Shown here: one piece after another, positions 34,052 to 44,146 of the stretch
How positions within the stretch are numbered: the stretch's first letter is position 1
Layout of the letters: each line of letters begins with the position of its first letter
Source: a candidate division LCP-89 bacterium B3_LCP
Lineage (GTDB): Bacteria > Electryoneota > B3-LCP
Assembly: GCA_005223185.1 (NCBI GenBank)
Contig: NJBN01000009.1
Coordinates: forward strand, 73,451 to 137,450
Reading direction: 5' to 3'
Length of the DNA: 64,000 bases
Translations under genes and position numbers: made by a program
Notes under the pieces: model-generated
Seen by the model: the letters and a program-made list of their open reading frames with translations, nothing else
Told to the model about the DNA's origin: nothing
Database searches by the model: none

Positions 34052-36703
34052 CTATTTCAACAGTATCATCTTATTTGTAATCGCATTTCCTCCTGCTTCC
34101 AGGCGGTAGAGATAGATTCCGCTGGCAAGTCCCTCACCGTTGAACACAACCCTGTGGTAACCTGCTTCCAGAGACCTATCGACAAGTGCGGTGATATTCT
34201 TACCCGTCAGATCGAACACGCTGAGTTTAACATATCCAGCAACAGGCAAGCTGAACTCGATCTCAGTTGAAGGATTGAATGGATTGGGATAGTTCTGTCC
34301 CAAACTAAACTCAACAGGAAGTTCATGAGGCTTATTCGGTTCGACCACTGATGGCTGATTGGAATCAAACCAGGCGAAAACGTCCGTCAATACTTCCGTT
34401 CGAGCAGTTGAATTCAAAGCGCCGGTGACCGCTTCAAAACAGAAGGGCAGGTAAACCAGCATTCCACCGCCTTCCTGCGACCAACGTATACCAGCGCCCA
34501 GGTCGTTGGAGTATTCATAAATCAGTTCAGCGGGCGACAGCGGTTCAATCGTTGAAGGGTCGTTGTTGTTGGGCGCACCGCCTGAACCTACTGATAGGTA
34601 CAGTGTATCGCTATCAGATACCGGATCACCATCCATACCGGTTAACAGCAGGGCCCCGCTGGAAGAGGTAGATAATGCGTATAGAGCATTAGCATAAAAA
34701 TCCGTCCCTGCCAGTTGTTCGTCAATGTCCTCGCCGCTCAACAGCAGGTAACCGCCGTTATTCAGGTGCTCTTCGATGGAAGACTGTTCGGATTGTGTCA
34801 GGGGATCATCTTCGTTGGAAGTGAACCAGATGACGATAGAATAATTGATGATCTCTTCTGAAGATAGTTCACCCACGCTGGTGACATCCCAGTGTTCGTA
34901 GGTAAGTTCAAGGGAATCCATATCCTGGATGTACCAATCTTCGAAATTGGCTCCCCCATCATCATCCACAATGATATATTCAGGGCGACCGATCCACTGG
35001 TTTATCTCTTCGATTTGTTCCAATCCCATGCCGTTTTCAACACGAGTCAAGGTAAAGGTTACTATATGTGGTTCTGCAAGAGGATCCACGGAAAAGATGA
35101 AAGGATCGCTGTGATTATTGGCTGAAGCGCCGGCAGCTATATCACCTAAGTTGATATATCCATTACTGATGACTATGCCTGGATCAGTGCATTCGAAGGT
35201 TACTTCCACGTTCACAGCACCCATAGTAATTGATTGATTTTCTATAGTGATCAGAAAATCCACCGTCTCCCCCGGATCAGGTCTTCCATCTCCATTTCCC
35301 GCTGTATCGTCGAATTCCTGCTGGGTATAGTATAGGTTGGGATAGAGGATGGAAATCGCCGTTCCGGCGTCTATCCGTCCATATCCTAACTGGCCTATAT
35401 ATGATGGATTTATGGCATCTATATTGAAGCAGGTATCAAAAATATGCTGGGCCACCTGCGCATTGGTCCAACCCGGTTTAGCAGCCCAGACCAGACATCC
35501 TAAACCAGCTGCAATGGGGCAAGCCATGGACGTTCCCTGAGCCAATTCGTAGTTATTTATGGGCCATGTGCTGTAGATTTCCATGCCAGGTGCGGAAATG
35601 TCAACCCAGTCACCGTAATTACTGAAGTAGGCTTTTCCATCATTCTGATTAGTTGCCGCCACCGCGATAACGTTGTCATACGCGGATGGATAGTGAAGCG
35701 TTGAAGTGTTTTCATTACCTGCCGCCGCAAATATCAAGACGCCCTGTCCCCAGGCATTCTGGATGGCAGCATTCTCCGGTCCCCAGAACTGATTATTGCC
35801 GTAGGAAAGAGTAATCACATTTACGCCGTTGTCCGCACAATAGGTAATACCTTGTGTGCCTGCATAAACATATTCACCATCTCCGGCTCTAGCTGTCATT
35901 ATCTTGCACTGATAACCCAAACTTGATATCCCCACGCCGTTATCCGTAACTGCCGCCGCATCACCTGAACAGTGGGTTCCGTGTCCGCCTTGAGGATCAT
36001 TATCCTGAACGTCGTTGGTCCAGATCCAGGTGTTCCAGCCCCAGAAGTCGTCTGTATAGCCATTAGCGTCGTCATCTATACCATTCCATTCGAGAGGATC
36101 GATTATACCGTTGCCATTCAAATCTTCACCGGGGTTTATCCAGAGGTTATCGCGCAGATCATCGTGAGTGGTGTCTATACCGGAATCCACTACGCCTATG
36201 ATTACCCTGTTATCTCCTGTACAATAGTCGAAAGCAACGTCGGCGTCAACCTGAGACATGTACCACTGGTTAGTCCAGTAGGGATCATCAGGAATATAGC
36301 ACTGCTTTCTGACGTAATATGGATCCGCAGTGATGATCAGGGGGTTATCACCGTAAGCATTGACCACTTCTTGCAGGTCTATTTCAAGCGGGAATTCCAG
36401 GATATAGTATCTGGAAAGATCTCTGATGGACGGATCAGCAGGTTCAGACGAGTTCCGGAAGAATTTCGTTATCTGAAAAATTCCATACTGACGGGCTAAA
36501 GCGTCTAAGTTATTTTCACCTAAAAGTGCAACGCCATCCGTGTTCTGAACTGTTATAGCGCCCAATTCTTCGGCGAATTCCACTACGATCCGCCCTTTCC
36601 ATTCCAGGTTTTCCGTCAATGGCGGTCTGGTGATCCCCTCTGATGCAAATGCAGTGATCTGAAACGTCAGCAGGAGTAGTACTACGTGGGATGATAGCTT
36701 CAT
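34052..36703 (-). CDS. T9SS-secreted subtilisin-family (S8) protease
   Basis: This 883-residue exported serine protease starts at the ATG at 36703, which follows AAAGGA at seven bases and opens a clear signal peptide; an upstream in-frame ATG lacks both. A short propeptide-like region follows. The S8 triad is visible in order: Asp in IGVVDSGIDTTHDDL, His in GGHGTHCSGD and Ser in GTSMACPIAAGL, with AAAGNE for the oxyanion Asn. After the catalytic domain come a CARDB/DUF11-like stretch and a glutamine-amidotransferase-like segment (about 610-790, with EQSSIEEHLNNGGYLLLSGE). The end is a type A sorting domain (NYPNPFNPSTEIEFSLP, ASGIYLYRLEAG, MILLK). Its promoter lies at 36825-36853. Confidence 0.93.
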   Translation of the reverse strand: MKLSSHVVLLLLTFQITAFASEGITRPPLTENLEWKGRIVVEFAEELGAITVQNTDGVALLGENNLDALARQYGIFQITKFFRNSSEPADPSIRDLSRYYILEFPLEIDLQEVVNAYGDNPLIITADPYYVRKQCYIPDDPYWTNQWYMSQVDADVAFDYCTGDNRVIIGVVDSGIDTTHDDLRDNLWINPGEDLNGNGIIDPLEWNGIDDDANGYTDDFWGWNTWIWTNDVQDNDPQGGHGTHCSGDAAAVTDNGVGISSLGYQCKIMTARAGDGEYVYAGTQGITYCADNGVNVITLSYGNNQFWGPENAAIQNAWGQGVLIFAAAGNENTSTLHYPSAYDNVIAVAATNQNDGKAYFSNYGDWVDISAPGMEIYSTWPINNYELAQGTSMACPIAAGLGCLVWAAKPGWTNAQVAQHIFDTCFNIDAINPSYIGQLGYGRIDAGTAISILYPNLYYTQQEFDDTAGNGDGRPDPGETVDFLITIENQSITMGAVNVEVTFECTDPGIVISNGYINLGDIAAGASANNHSDPFIFSVDPLAEPHIVTFTLTRVENGMGLEQIEEINQWIGRPEYIIVDDDGGANFEDWYIQDMDSLELTYEHWDVTSVGELSSEEIINYSIVIWFTSNEDDPLTQSEQSSIEEHLNNGGYLLLSGEDIDEQLAGTDFYANALYALSTSSSGALLLTGMDGDPVSDSDTLYLSVGSGGAPNNNDPSTIEPLSPAELIYEYSNDLGAGIRWSQEGGGMLVYLPFCFEAVTGALNSTARTEVLTDVFAWFDSNQPSVVEPNKPHELPVEFSLGQNYPNPFNPSTEIEFSLPVAGYVKLSVFDLTGKNITALVDRSLEAGYHRVVFNGEGLASGIYLYRLEAGGNAITNKMILLK

Positions 36704-36824
36704 GATAATTCCTTTGAAGTAAAGCATTCTATCAGATTACGAGCGGTATCAGAGAAGGTTAGTCCTCAACTTATATACTGAGTTCAAGAAACGTTGTAAG
36801 GATCACCCTCTTACTTCTTTAACT

Positions 36825-36853
36825 AATATAAAAAATAAAAAGTTCGGTGTCAA
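36825..36853 (-). promoter_or_regulatory. Promoter for the subtilisin gene
   Basis: On the minus strand TTGACA, 17 bases and TATATT lie about 120 bases before the start codon, leaving a long leader in which I see no obvious structure. Confidence 0.7.
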
Positions 36854-36939
36854 GATAAAACTATATCACTTTACACCCCAAAACGCAAATATTACCTCAT
36901 TCAGGGCAAAGACCAATATCCAACTTTACCTGATTTTGA

Positions 36940-36968
36940 TTGACATTCAAGACCTATTAACGTAAATT
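36940..36968 (+). promoter_or_regulatory. Promoter for the mltG-pcrA-nadC run
   Basis: TTGACA, 17 bases and TAAATT end 23 bases before the mltG ATG. It is back to back with the subtilisin promoter in the 288-base divergent gap. Confidence 0.75.
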
Positions 36969-36991
36969 AAAAGTTTAGGGATCATTGTAGA

Positions 36992-38095
36992 ATGCCTAAC
37001 TATCCAATCTTGAAATTTCTAATGAAATTTGATCTCAAGACACCCCTCATTATCGCTATTATCTGTGCTGCCATGCTGTTGGGCGTGGTGACAGGAAGAA
37101 CCTACAACGCCATATACGGGCACAACGAAACCATCGGTGATGGGATATATGCTATAATACACGTAAATCCCGGGATGACCGTTTTGGATGTGGCTCACTT
37201 GCTGAAAGAAAGCGGACTGATAAACAGTACTAAAGACTTCACTTTCTCAGCAAAATTTCTTAAATTTGAGCAGAGCATTCAAACCGGAGAATACGCACTT
37301 CCATACGGGCAATCCAATTGTGCGCTGTTATCGAGGCTGGTGAACGCCGGATCAGCCGCTAATTTGATAGCCATCCCGGAAGGTTATACAGCCCGCCAGA
37401 TCGCGCTATTGTTGAGCAGAGAAATTGATCTGGACACTTCAGCTTTTATGTATGCTATAAGGGATACGAGCCTTCTAAATAAATACGGAATCGAAGCTCC
37501 TTCATTTGAAGGATTTCTATTCCCTGATAGTTATAATTTCTACCGGTCCATATCAGCGTCCTGGATTGTGGATAAAATGGTGAGTCGCTTTTTCGAAGTG
37601 TTCGATTCTGCTATGAAGGCGCGAATCGAGCATTATGAATTCACTATGATTGAAGCGATTACGCTGGCATCTATCATTCAGGGCGAAATGATACATCAGT
37701 CGGAAGCGCCGCTTATATCGGCGGTTTACCATAACCGCCTGAAGCGTAAGATGAGATTGCAGGCTGATCCGACAATTCAGTATTTAATACCCAACAGCCC
37801 CAGGCGCTTATGGCAGCGGGACCTTGAAATTGATTCCCCTTATAATACCTATAAATATCGCGGGTTGCCACCGGGTCCTGTCTGTAATCCTGGTCGCAGA
37901 GCTTTGGAAGCCGCTCTGAATCCAGCGGATAAGCCGTATCTCTATTTAGTTGCCAAAGGCAACGGTGAACACGCTTTCAATTTCGATTTCGCAGGTCATC
38001 TGAAAGACAAAGCTAAATTGGATAGCCTGAGAGCCGCCATAAAGCGAACTCAGCGCAGTTTTATAGCCGGTGAAACAAAGGATCCTTCTCGTTAA
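36992..38095 (+). CDS. mltG: Endolytic murein transglycosylase MltG
   Basis: MltG cuts nascent glycan strands in the periplasm and acts as a terminase for peptidoglycan chains. The 367-residue protein has one N-terminal membrane anchor (about 17-33), a LysM-like region and the YceG domain. The catalytic Glu lies in LASIIQGEMIHQSEAPLIS, with VYHNRLKRKMRLQADPTIQY and NTYKYRGLPPGPVCNPG following, and the end VAKGNGEHAFNFDFAGH; all are family hallmarks. pcrA begins six bases after its stop. Confidence 0.96.
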   Translation: MPNYPILKFLMKFDLKTPLIIAIICAAMLLGVVTGRTYNAIYGHNETIGDGIYAIIHVNPGMTVLDVAHLLKESGLINSTKDFTFSAKFLKFEQSIQTGEYALPYGQSNCALLSRLVNAGSAANLIAIPEGYTARQIALLLSREIDLDTSAFMYAIRDTSLLNKYGIEAPSFEGFLFPDSYNFYRSISASWIVDKMVSRFFEVFDSAMKARIEHYEFTMIEAITLASIIQGEMIHQSEAPLISAVYHNRLKRKMRLQADPTIQYLIPNSPRRLWQRDLEIDSPYNTYKYRGLPPGPVCNPGRRALEAALNPADKPYLYLVAKGNGEHAFNFDFAGHLKDKAKLDSLRAAIKRTQRSFIAGETKDPSR

Positions 38096-38101
38096 AACTT
38101 G

Positions 38102-40315
38102 ATGAACTTCAACGATTTAAATACTGCACAGGCGAAAGCAGTGCGTGCGCATGAAGGACCCGTTCTGGTTTTAGCGGGCGCTGGAAGCGGTAAAACGCGT
38201 GTGATAACGTACAGAATAGCCTATCTATTACAGGAGGGCTTGGCGAAACCCTGGCAGATCCTGGCGGTAACCTTCACCAATAAAGCTGCCGCGGAAATGA
38301 AGCAGCGCGTTTTCAAAATGCTGAAATCTGAAAACCGCGATCTCTATATCGGCACCTTTCACGCTTTCGGCGCCAGGTTCCTGCGCAGACACGCAGAAGC
38401 CTTCGGGAGAAATTCTAAGTTCACCATTTATGACGTAGATGATCAGGAGCGGCTGCTGCGTTCCATATTGAAGCGTAAGATGGGTAGCACGGAAGTGCGC
38501 AGCCTCATGCCGGTTGTGAAAGGGTTCATCGGAAAAGTAAAAAACGGCAACGAATCCGCAGAACTGTTAGCAGAAATATCTCAGCACCAATATTCCCATT
38601 ATTTCAACGATACCTATAAAGAATATGAAGCATTACTTAAAACTAACAATTCCTTTGATTTCGATGATCTGATTTCGCTGCCGTGCGAACTGCTGCAGAG
38701 AGATTCCGATATCAGGGAAAGCTACAGACAACGCTTCCAACACGTCCTGATAGATGAATTCCAGGATACCAATTACAGGCAGGGAGAATTGGCCCGTCTG
38801 TTTACGGCGCCATCAGGTAATATCACCGCCGTCGGTGATGATGATCAATCCATCTATGGATGGCGCGGTGCTCATCTTGGCAACATCCTGCAATTTGAGC
38901 AGGATTACAAAGACGTACGCATCTTCAGACTGGAGCAGAACTATCGTTCCACGCAGGCTATTCTCAATGTAGCGCATAATGTGATCAAGAAAAACCCATC
39001 CAGACATCCGAAGAAACTGTGGACAGACCGCAAAGGAGGAGAAAAGCCTCTGCTAATCGCTTCCAATGATGAACACGAGGAAGCTGGAAAAGTAGTGGAG
39101 CGCATCGAGGAATACAGTTCATCAGACAGTTACAAGCCGGGTGACATGGCGATATTGTACCGCACCAACGCTCAATCGCGACCTTTTGAAGATATGCTCA
39201 GGCAGAAACACATCCCCTACGTTATCGTGGGAGGATTGAAGTTTTACGAACGCAAGGAGATAAAGGATTTCTTAGGTTATCTACGGTTGTTGGTTAACCC
39301 TAACGATGTGGTATCCATACAGCGTGTGATAAACTTGCCGCCTAGGGGTATCGGACAGAAGACGGTGGAAAATCTTCAGAATCATGCCAAGGAAACAGGT
39401 TGTACCTTCTATGAAGCGATAATCGCAGCGGAAATGGACAATGAGATAGGGGGGAGGTCTTCAGGTAAGGTTGCCCAGTTCGGAAAATGGATAGAGAGCC
39501 TACGTGCTTATGCGAACAGTGCAAATATGTTCAAGGTGAGCGAAAGGCTGCTTTCTGAATCCGGATTGCTGGAATTTTACCGTAAGGAAGATGCGGAAAA
39601 AGCCCAAACGAGAGAAGACAACTTGAGTGAGTTGTTGAATGCTCTGCGGGAATACTGCTTTAATAGTGATCACAGTTGCTTGGAAGATCTGGACAATTTC
39701 CTGCAGGAAGTGGCACTGGTTACCGATATAGATAGCTGGCAGTCGGAAGAGCAGACCGTTACGCTTATGACCCTGCATGCAGCCAAGGGTCTGGAGTTTC
39801 CCATCGTATTCATGACCGGACTTGAGGATGGTCTGTTCCCTATACAGCGTTCAATAGATGAACCACAAGAGCTGGAAGAGGAGAGACGCCTGTTTTACGT
39901 TGGCACTACCAGAGCGATGAATCTGCTGCATCTAACTTATGCGCGCAACCGTATGAGGTGGGGTCAGGATTTGCTCTGGCAACGCCCCTCTCGTTTTTTG
40001 GATGAAATACCTGAAAAACAACTGAATATAGTTGGCGATTATTTCGCTGAATCATCTGCTATGACAAACGTCACCCGGACCTCAAAAAGGGACTCCGTTA
40101 TTAAGAAGAAAATAGCTGAATTGAGGGCAACCCATCAAGACGAATATGGGGAACTGCAAATAGGGTGCAGAGTAGAGCATTTTAAATTTGGTGAGGGCAT
40201 CGTAATCCAGACTGAAGGTCGTGACAGCGATTTGCGCGTTCTGGTGAATTTCGATGGCCTGGGTGAGAAACTGCTCTTGGCAAGCTTCGCTAAGCTGAAG
40301 GTACTGGCTGACTGA
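38102..40315 (+). CDS. pcrA: UvrD/PcrA-family DNA helicase
   Basis: This 737-residue superfamily 1A 3'-5' helicase of the UvrD/PcrA type acts in nucleotide excision and mismatch repair and in removing recombinase. The motifs are LNTAQAKAV, Walker A LAGAGSGKTRVITYR, AVTFTNKAAAEMKQRV, GTFHAFGARFLR, motif II VLIDEFQDTNYRQ, GDDDQSIYGWRGA, EQNYRST, TLMTLHAAKGLEFP and RRLFYVGTTRAM. The C-terminus carries the Tudor-like UvrD tail (VEHFKFGEGIVIQ). I take the ATG at 38102 rather than the TTG one codon before. nadC follows one base after its stop. Confidence 0.96.
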   Translation: MNFNDLNTAQAKAVRAHEGPVLVLAGAGSGKTRVITYRIAYLLQEGLAKPWQILAVTFTNKAAAEMKQRVFKMLKSENRDLYIGTFHAFGARFLRRHAEAFGRNSKFTIYDVDDQERLLRSILKRKMGSTEVRSLMPVVKGFIGKVKNGNESAELLAEISQHQYSHYFNDTYKEYEALLKTNNSFDFDDLISLPCELLQRDSDIRESYRQRFQHVLIDEFQDTNYRQGELARLFTAPSGNITAVGDDDQSIYGWRGAHLGNILQFEQDYKDVRIFRLEQNYRSTQAILNVAHNVIKKNPSRHPKKLWTDRKGGEKPLLIASNDEHEEAGKVVERIEEYSSSDSYKPGDMAILYRTNAQSRPFEDMLRQKHIPYVIVGGLKFYERKEIKDFLGYLRLLVNPNDVVSIQRVINLPPRGIGQKTVENLQNHAKETGCTFYEAIIAAEMDNEIGGRSSGKVAQFGKWIESLRAYANSANMFKVSERLLSESGLLEFYRKEDAEKAQTREDNLSELLNALREYCFNSDHSCLEDLDNFLQEVALVTDIDSWQSEEQTVTLMTLHAAKGLEFPIVFMTGLEDGLFPIQRSIDEPQELEEERRLFYVGTTRAMNLLHLTYARNRMRWGQDLLWQRPSRFLDEIPEKQLNIVGDYFAESSAMTNVTRTSKRDSVIKKKIAELRATHQDEYGELQIGCRVEHFKFGEGIVIQTEGRDSDLRVLVNFDGLGEKLLLASFAKLKVLAD

Positions 40316-40316
40316 T

Positions 40317-41141
40317 ATGAATCTTGAGGAATTAGTCAAATTCGCTCTAATAGAGGACGTTGGAAGCGGTGATATCACCACAGAGATGCTTGTCGATCCA
40401 CTTCAACGGGGCCAAGCAGAGGTAATCACCAGGTGTGAAGGGGTTCTTTCCGGATGTGCACCTTTCAATGAAGTATTCCGTCAGGTGGATAAATCGCTGA
40501 AAGTGGACTGGCAGAAGAAGGATAGCGACAGATTTGCGCAAGGCGACACAATCTGTCATCTTAATGGGTCAAAATCGTCCATACTGACGGGTGAACGAAC
40601 CGCGCTGAACTTTTTAGGCAGACTTTCTGGAATAGCCACTCTCACCAGAGCCTTTGTGGAACGAGTGCGAGGGACAAATGCAGTTATCCTGGATACCAGA
40701 AAGACCACTCCACTTCTGCGCAAATTAGAAAAAGACGCCGTACTTCACGGTAGAGGCTCAAATCACAGGTTTGGTTTGTACGATATGATTTTAGTCAAGG
40801 ACAACCACGAATCTGCTGGGGGCGGTATAGGAAACGTACTCAAAGGATTATTCGCCAATAACACTATTCCTACTAAAGTAGAAGTTGAGGTTAAAACACT
40901 GGAAGAACTCCAGATAGCTCTCCAATTCAATGTTGATCGTATCATGCTTGACAACTTCAGCATTGACATGATAGAGGAGGCGGTGAAATCGTCAGGCGCC
41001 AAGGTCCCTCTGGAGGTATCCGGCGGCGTTACGATTGACAACATAAGTGATATTGCCGCGACCGGTGTGGAATTCATCTCCATCGGCGCTTTGACTCATT
41101 CAGCAGCAAGCATTGATTTTTCACTGCAGATGATCTCATGA
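40317..41141 (+). CDS. nadC: Nicotinate-nucleotide pyrophosphorylase (NadC)
   Basis: NadC converts quinolinate and PRPP to nicotinate mononucleotide in de novo NAD synthesis. The 274-residue protein has the N-terminal EDVGSGDITTEML, the conserved GERTALNFLGRLSGIAT, ILDTRKTTPLLRKLEK and GGGSNHR-like GRGSNHRFGLYDMILVKDNH, and the late VEVKTLEEL, IMLDNF and LEVSGGVTIDNI phosphate-binding segments. The length is normal. nadA and nadB are not in the window. It is tightly packed between pcrA and the sensor kinase gene, whose start overlaps its stop by four bases. Confidence 0.97.
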   Translation: MNLEELVKFALIEDVGSGDITTEMLVDPLQRGQAEVITRCEGVLSGCAPFNEVFRQVDKSLKVDWQKKDSDRFAQGDTICHLNGSKSSILTGERTALNFLGRLSGIATLTRAFVERVRGTNAVILDTRKTTPLLRKLEKDAVLHGRGSNHRFGLYDMILVKDNHESAGGGIGNVLKGLFANNTIPTKVEVEVKTLEELQIALQFNVDRIMLDNFSIDMIEEAVKSSGAKVPLEVSGGVTIDNISDIAATGVEFISIGALTHSAASIDFSLQMIS

Positions 41142-43744
41142 ATAACAGCGATTTCAAAATATTAGTGTGCGATTCCAATTCTCGCGTTTTATCGCGCCTT
41201 CGCAGAATTTTGTCAGAGGATAAGTTCAATGTCTGGACGTCAAGCGATCCCGGAGAGATTCTGCGTATATGTGAATCAGGGAACTTCGACCTGTTGATTT
41301 TGGATATTACCATTTATGCACAATTAAAGAACCAGGGATTTTCCATAGATTCGGAGGATATGCGCGCCGCGCCGGTAATCATAATGACCACGAATGAGGA
41401 TTTTCCTTTAGCGATTGAAGCTATCGAGGACGGCGCTATCGATTTTTTGGATAAACCGATTAAGGTAAAACGGTTGCTGATTACGATTAAAAATACGCTT
41501 CTTCATAGCAGCAAGCTAAAGCAGATGCGCATCGATCAGGATGAACTTACTACTTTGAAGGAGCTTTATGAGGCGATCATCAACGGCATCGATTACGGTA
41601 TAGTGGTCTTAGATCAGCATTTACGGATAGAATCTATCAATGAACATCAGAAGCGTAAACTGAGGAGTGTACACGCTACTGTTGCAGGCACGCATTGCTA
41701 CCGCTATTTCTACGACAGAAATACCATTTGCGACGATTGCAAGATAAAAGAAGTATTCTTAAACAGGACTCCTGTAAAGTACAGCATTGTTAATAAAGCA
41801 GTTGGGGGACTTAACTACTACTTAGAAGTTGAAGCTTTCCCACTTTTTGACAAAAAAGGCGATGTGACGCGCGTTGTCCAATTGATTAAAGATGTAACCG
41901 AGAGAGTACGCTTAGAAAAAGAGTTATTAGAAAAGAAGGAATATTTGGAAAGCTTAGTTTCGCATGCGCCGGTGGGTATTTTTACAGCGGATAATTCTGG
42001 CTTTATACGCACTGCTAATCCAACCTTCGCAGATCTATTAGGCGCGGACAGTTCAGAAGCCGTTATTGGACTCAATGTTTTAGAATCAGAAGAATTCACC
42101 AAGGAAGGACTGGATGCTGAATTTAGCCTGGTATTAAGTCAGGGCAAGCATCTGGATTTACCTTCAGTACATTGCAATTCACGCTGGGGCAAGGAATGGA
42201 TCTGCGGTCTGCGCTGCGTACCTTTAAAGGGTGGGGAAGGGGAGATAACCGGACTGATTGCAACTGTGGTTGACGTTACTGAGAAATGGAAGTTGGAAGA
42301 GAACTATCGCAAGAGAATAACCGAACTTACCATCTTCAAAGCGGTAGGGGAACTGCTTCAGAGCACTATTGCATTATCGGACATCTTTGCCATAGGCTTA
42401 ATTGGCGTTACTGCCGGAAAGGGTCTGGGATTCAATCGCGCCTTCCTGCTCCGCTACGATAGACGAAATAATACACTCATTGGCGAAACTGCCATCGGAC
42501 CATCCGATACAGCAGAAGCAGGGCAAATATGGACTGAGTTATACGAAAAGGATCTCTCCCTGGAGGACATTTTTCGGAATTACGTGCAGAATGCCGACGA
42601 ACGTGATGCTCAGGTCAAAGAGGTCGTTAAGGGATTAAAGATTCCCATTACCTGGGATGAAGGCTTTCTCCATGACGTTTTATTTGACAATATTCCCAAA
42701 TATATAAATAACGCATCGAAGAGTGAGGATGCTGACCAGCGTTTAATAGCACAGGTGTTAGATTCTGATTCATACGCGGTAGCGCCGCTGATCAGCAGGG
42801 GAAAAACCGAGGGCGTCATAATTGCGGACAATTTGATAACCAGTAAGGATATTACCGCTGAAGACCTGAACAGGTTAAGCATAATTTCCAATCAGTTGGG
42901 CGCCGCGATTGAAAATTCTCAACTGCTTCAGAATTTAGAAGAGAAAATCGGCGATCTGCGACAGGCGTACCTTGATTTAAAGGAGAATCGAGATCTACTC
43001 CTGCGGGCAGAACGCTTGTCGGTGGTGGGAGAAGTGGCAGCTTCTGTGGCTCATGAAATCCGAAATCCACTCACTTCCATAGGTGGTTTCACACGAGCAG
43101 TGCTGCGAGATCTGGACAAAAACGAAAAATTCAAAACCAACCGCCGCTTCCTTTCAATCATACTTGAAGAGGTAAAACGGTTAGAAAGAATCGTCAATGA
43201 CATCTTAGGGTTCGTCAAGCCGGTAACGTCGCGCTTTGAAAACAGGGATTTAAGCCAGGTTGTCGAACAGACCTTCAGTATGATGGCAGGTGAAATTGAT
43301 GAGAATAGTATTATTATCACCAGGGATTATGAGGAAAATCTATCCGCAGTGTGGATAGACGAAGATCAGATACGTCAGGTTTTTCTTAATTTGTTCCGTA
43401 ATGCCTTACATGCCATGAAGGGCGGTGGCATGCTATCGGTGATCACAAAAATGGACAATGACACGGTAAAACTGTATATCTCAGACACAGGAGTGGGCAT
43501 ACCGGAGGAGCATAAAAATAAACTGTTTACTGCGTTCTTCACGACGAAATCGACAGGTTCCGGTCTGGGATTGACAGTGTCGTCGCAAATTATAAGAAAT
43601 CATGGTGGAAAAATCGAGGTAGAAAGCCAGGAAGGTGAAGGCACAACTTTTATCATCACACTTCCGCTTAGTACTCAGGAGGATAGATATGAAGAAACGA
43701 ATTCTAGTCGTGGACGACGAGAAAAATCTCCGCATTCTCTATAA
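41138..43744 (+). CDS. Multi-domain sensor histidine kinase (receiver-PAS-PAS-GAF-HisKA-HATPase)
   Basis: This 868-residue cytosolic kinase has no membrane helix. The domains in order are: a receiver with Asp56 in LLILDITIY and Lys in FLDKPIKVKR (about 1-125); a PAS with CYRYFYDRNTICDDC, a CxxC-type PAS (about 140-265); a second PAS (about 270-390); a GAF-like domain (about 395-600); a coiled-coil; HisKA with the H-box SVAHEIRNPLTSIGGF; and HATPase with NLFRNALHAMKGGG, SDTGVGIPEEHKN and GSGLGLTVS. The receiver at the N-terminus makes it a phosphorelay intermediate. The downstream single-domain regulator overlaps its last 56 bases and is the probable partner. The input signal is unknown; the cysteines in PAS 1 could bind a metal or sense redox. 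Confidence 0.92.
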   Translation: MNNSDFKILVCDSNSRVLSRLRRILSEDKFNVWTSSDPGEILRICESGNFDLLILDITIYAQLKNQGFSIDSEDMRAAPVIIMTTNEDFPLAIEAIEDGAIDFLDKPIKVKRLLITIKNTLLHSSKLKQMRIDQDELTTLKELYEAIINGIDYGIVVLDQHLRIESINEHQKRKLRSVHATVAGTHCYRYFYDRNTICDDCKIKEVFLNRTPVKYSIVNKAVGGLNYYLEVEAFPLFDKKGDVTRVVQLIKDVTERVRLEKELLEKKEYLESLVSHAPVGIFTADNSGFIRTANPTFADLLGADSSEAVIGLNVLESEEFTKEGLDAEFSLVLSQGKHLDLPSVHCNSRWGKEWICGLRCVPLKGGEGEITGLIATVVDVTEKWKLEENYRKRITELTIFKAVGELLQSTIALSDIFAIGLIGVTAGKGLGFNRAFLLRYDRRNNTLIGETAIGPSDTAEAGQIWTELYEKDLSLEDIFRNYVQNADERDAQVKEVVKGLKIPITWDEGFLHDVLFDNIPKYINNASKSEDADQRLIAQVLDSDSYAVAPLISRGKTEGVIIADNLITSKDITAEDLNRLSIISNQLGAAIENSQLLQNLEEKIGDLRQAYLDLKENRDLLLRAERLSVVGEVAASVAHEIRNPLTSIGGFTRAVLRDLDKNEKFKTNRRFLSIILEEVKRLERIVNDILGFVKPVTSRFENRDLSQVVEQTFSMMAGEIDENSIIITRDYEENLSAVWIDEDQIRQVFLNLFRNALHAMKGGGMLSVITKMDNDTVKLYISDTGVGIPEEHKNKLFTAFFTTKSTGSGLGLTVSSQIIRNHGGKIEVESQEGEGTTFIITLPLSTQEDRYEETNSSRGRREKSPHSL

Positions 43745-44042
43745 AGAGGAGTTGAAAGAGGATGGTTACGACGTCCAGGTAGCTGATTCTGCGGAAACCG
43801 CCTTTAAGATATTGGATAAACAAGAGTTTGATGCGATTGTTCTGGATGTTCAAATGCCAGGGATGAACGGTTTAGAAGCGATGGGACACATGCTTCATAA
43901 GAATAGAAAGCAGGCAATAATTCTTAATACCGCTTATTCCCAGTTCAAGGACGATTTTGAATCGTGGTCTGCAGATGCCTACGTGGTTAAATCGAGTGAC
44001 CTCTCTGAGCTTAAAGAAAAATTACGGGAACTGGTCGGCTGA
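43689..44042 (+). CDS. Single-domain response regulator
   Basis: This is a CheY-like receiver of 117 residues starting at the ATG at 43689, chosen because a strong AGGAGG lies seven bases upstream and because the protein then begins at once with the canonical KKRILVVDDE. Asp53 in AIVLDVQMPGMNG is the phospho-acceptor. The Lys position reads YVVKSSDL, a normal form in FrzZ/Spo0F-like regulators. There is no output domain. The first 56 bases overlap the end of the kinase gene in another frame, so the two should be coupled. A polar ATP-kinase to receiver phosphorelay is likely. Confidence 0.92.
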   Translation: MKKRILVVDDEKNLRILYKEELKEDGYDVQVADSAETAFKILDKQEFDAIVLDVQMPGMNGLEAMGHMLHKNRKQAIILNTAYSQFKDDFESWSADAYVVKSSDLSELKEKLRELVG

Positions 44043-44146
44043 GATCTGGTATGACATGTTACTATTCGCAGTATTTACATGTGCGACATAGCGATGCTCA
44101 GTAAACCACTTCATACTTAAAATAACCCCCACGGAGAAACAATATA

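Noticed and set aside
43635-43688. An 18-residue N-terminal extension of the single-domain response regulator
   Set aside because: The ATG at 43689 has a strong AGGAGG site and begins the canonical KKRILVVDDE strand; the extension overlaps the kinase gene and has no ribosome binding site.
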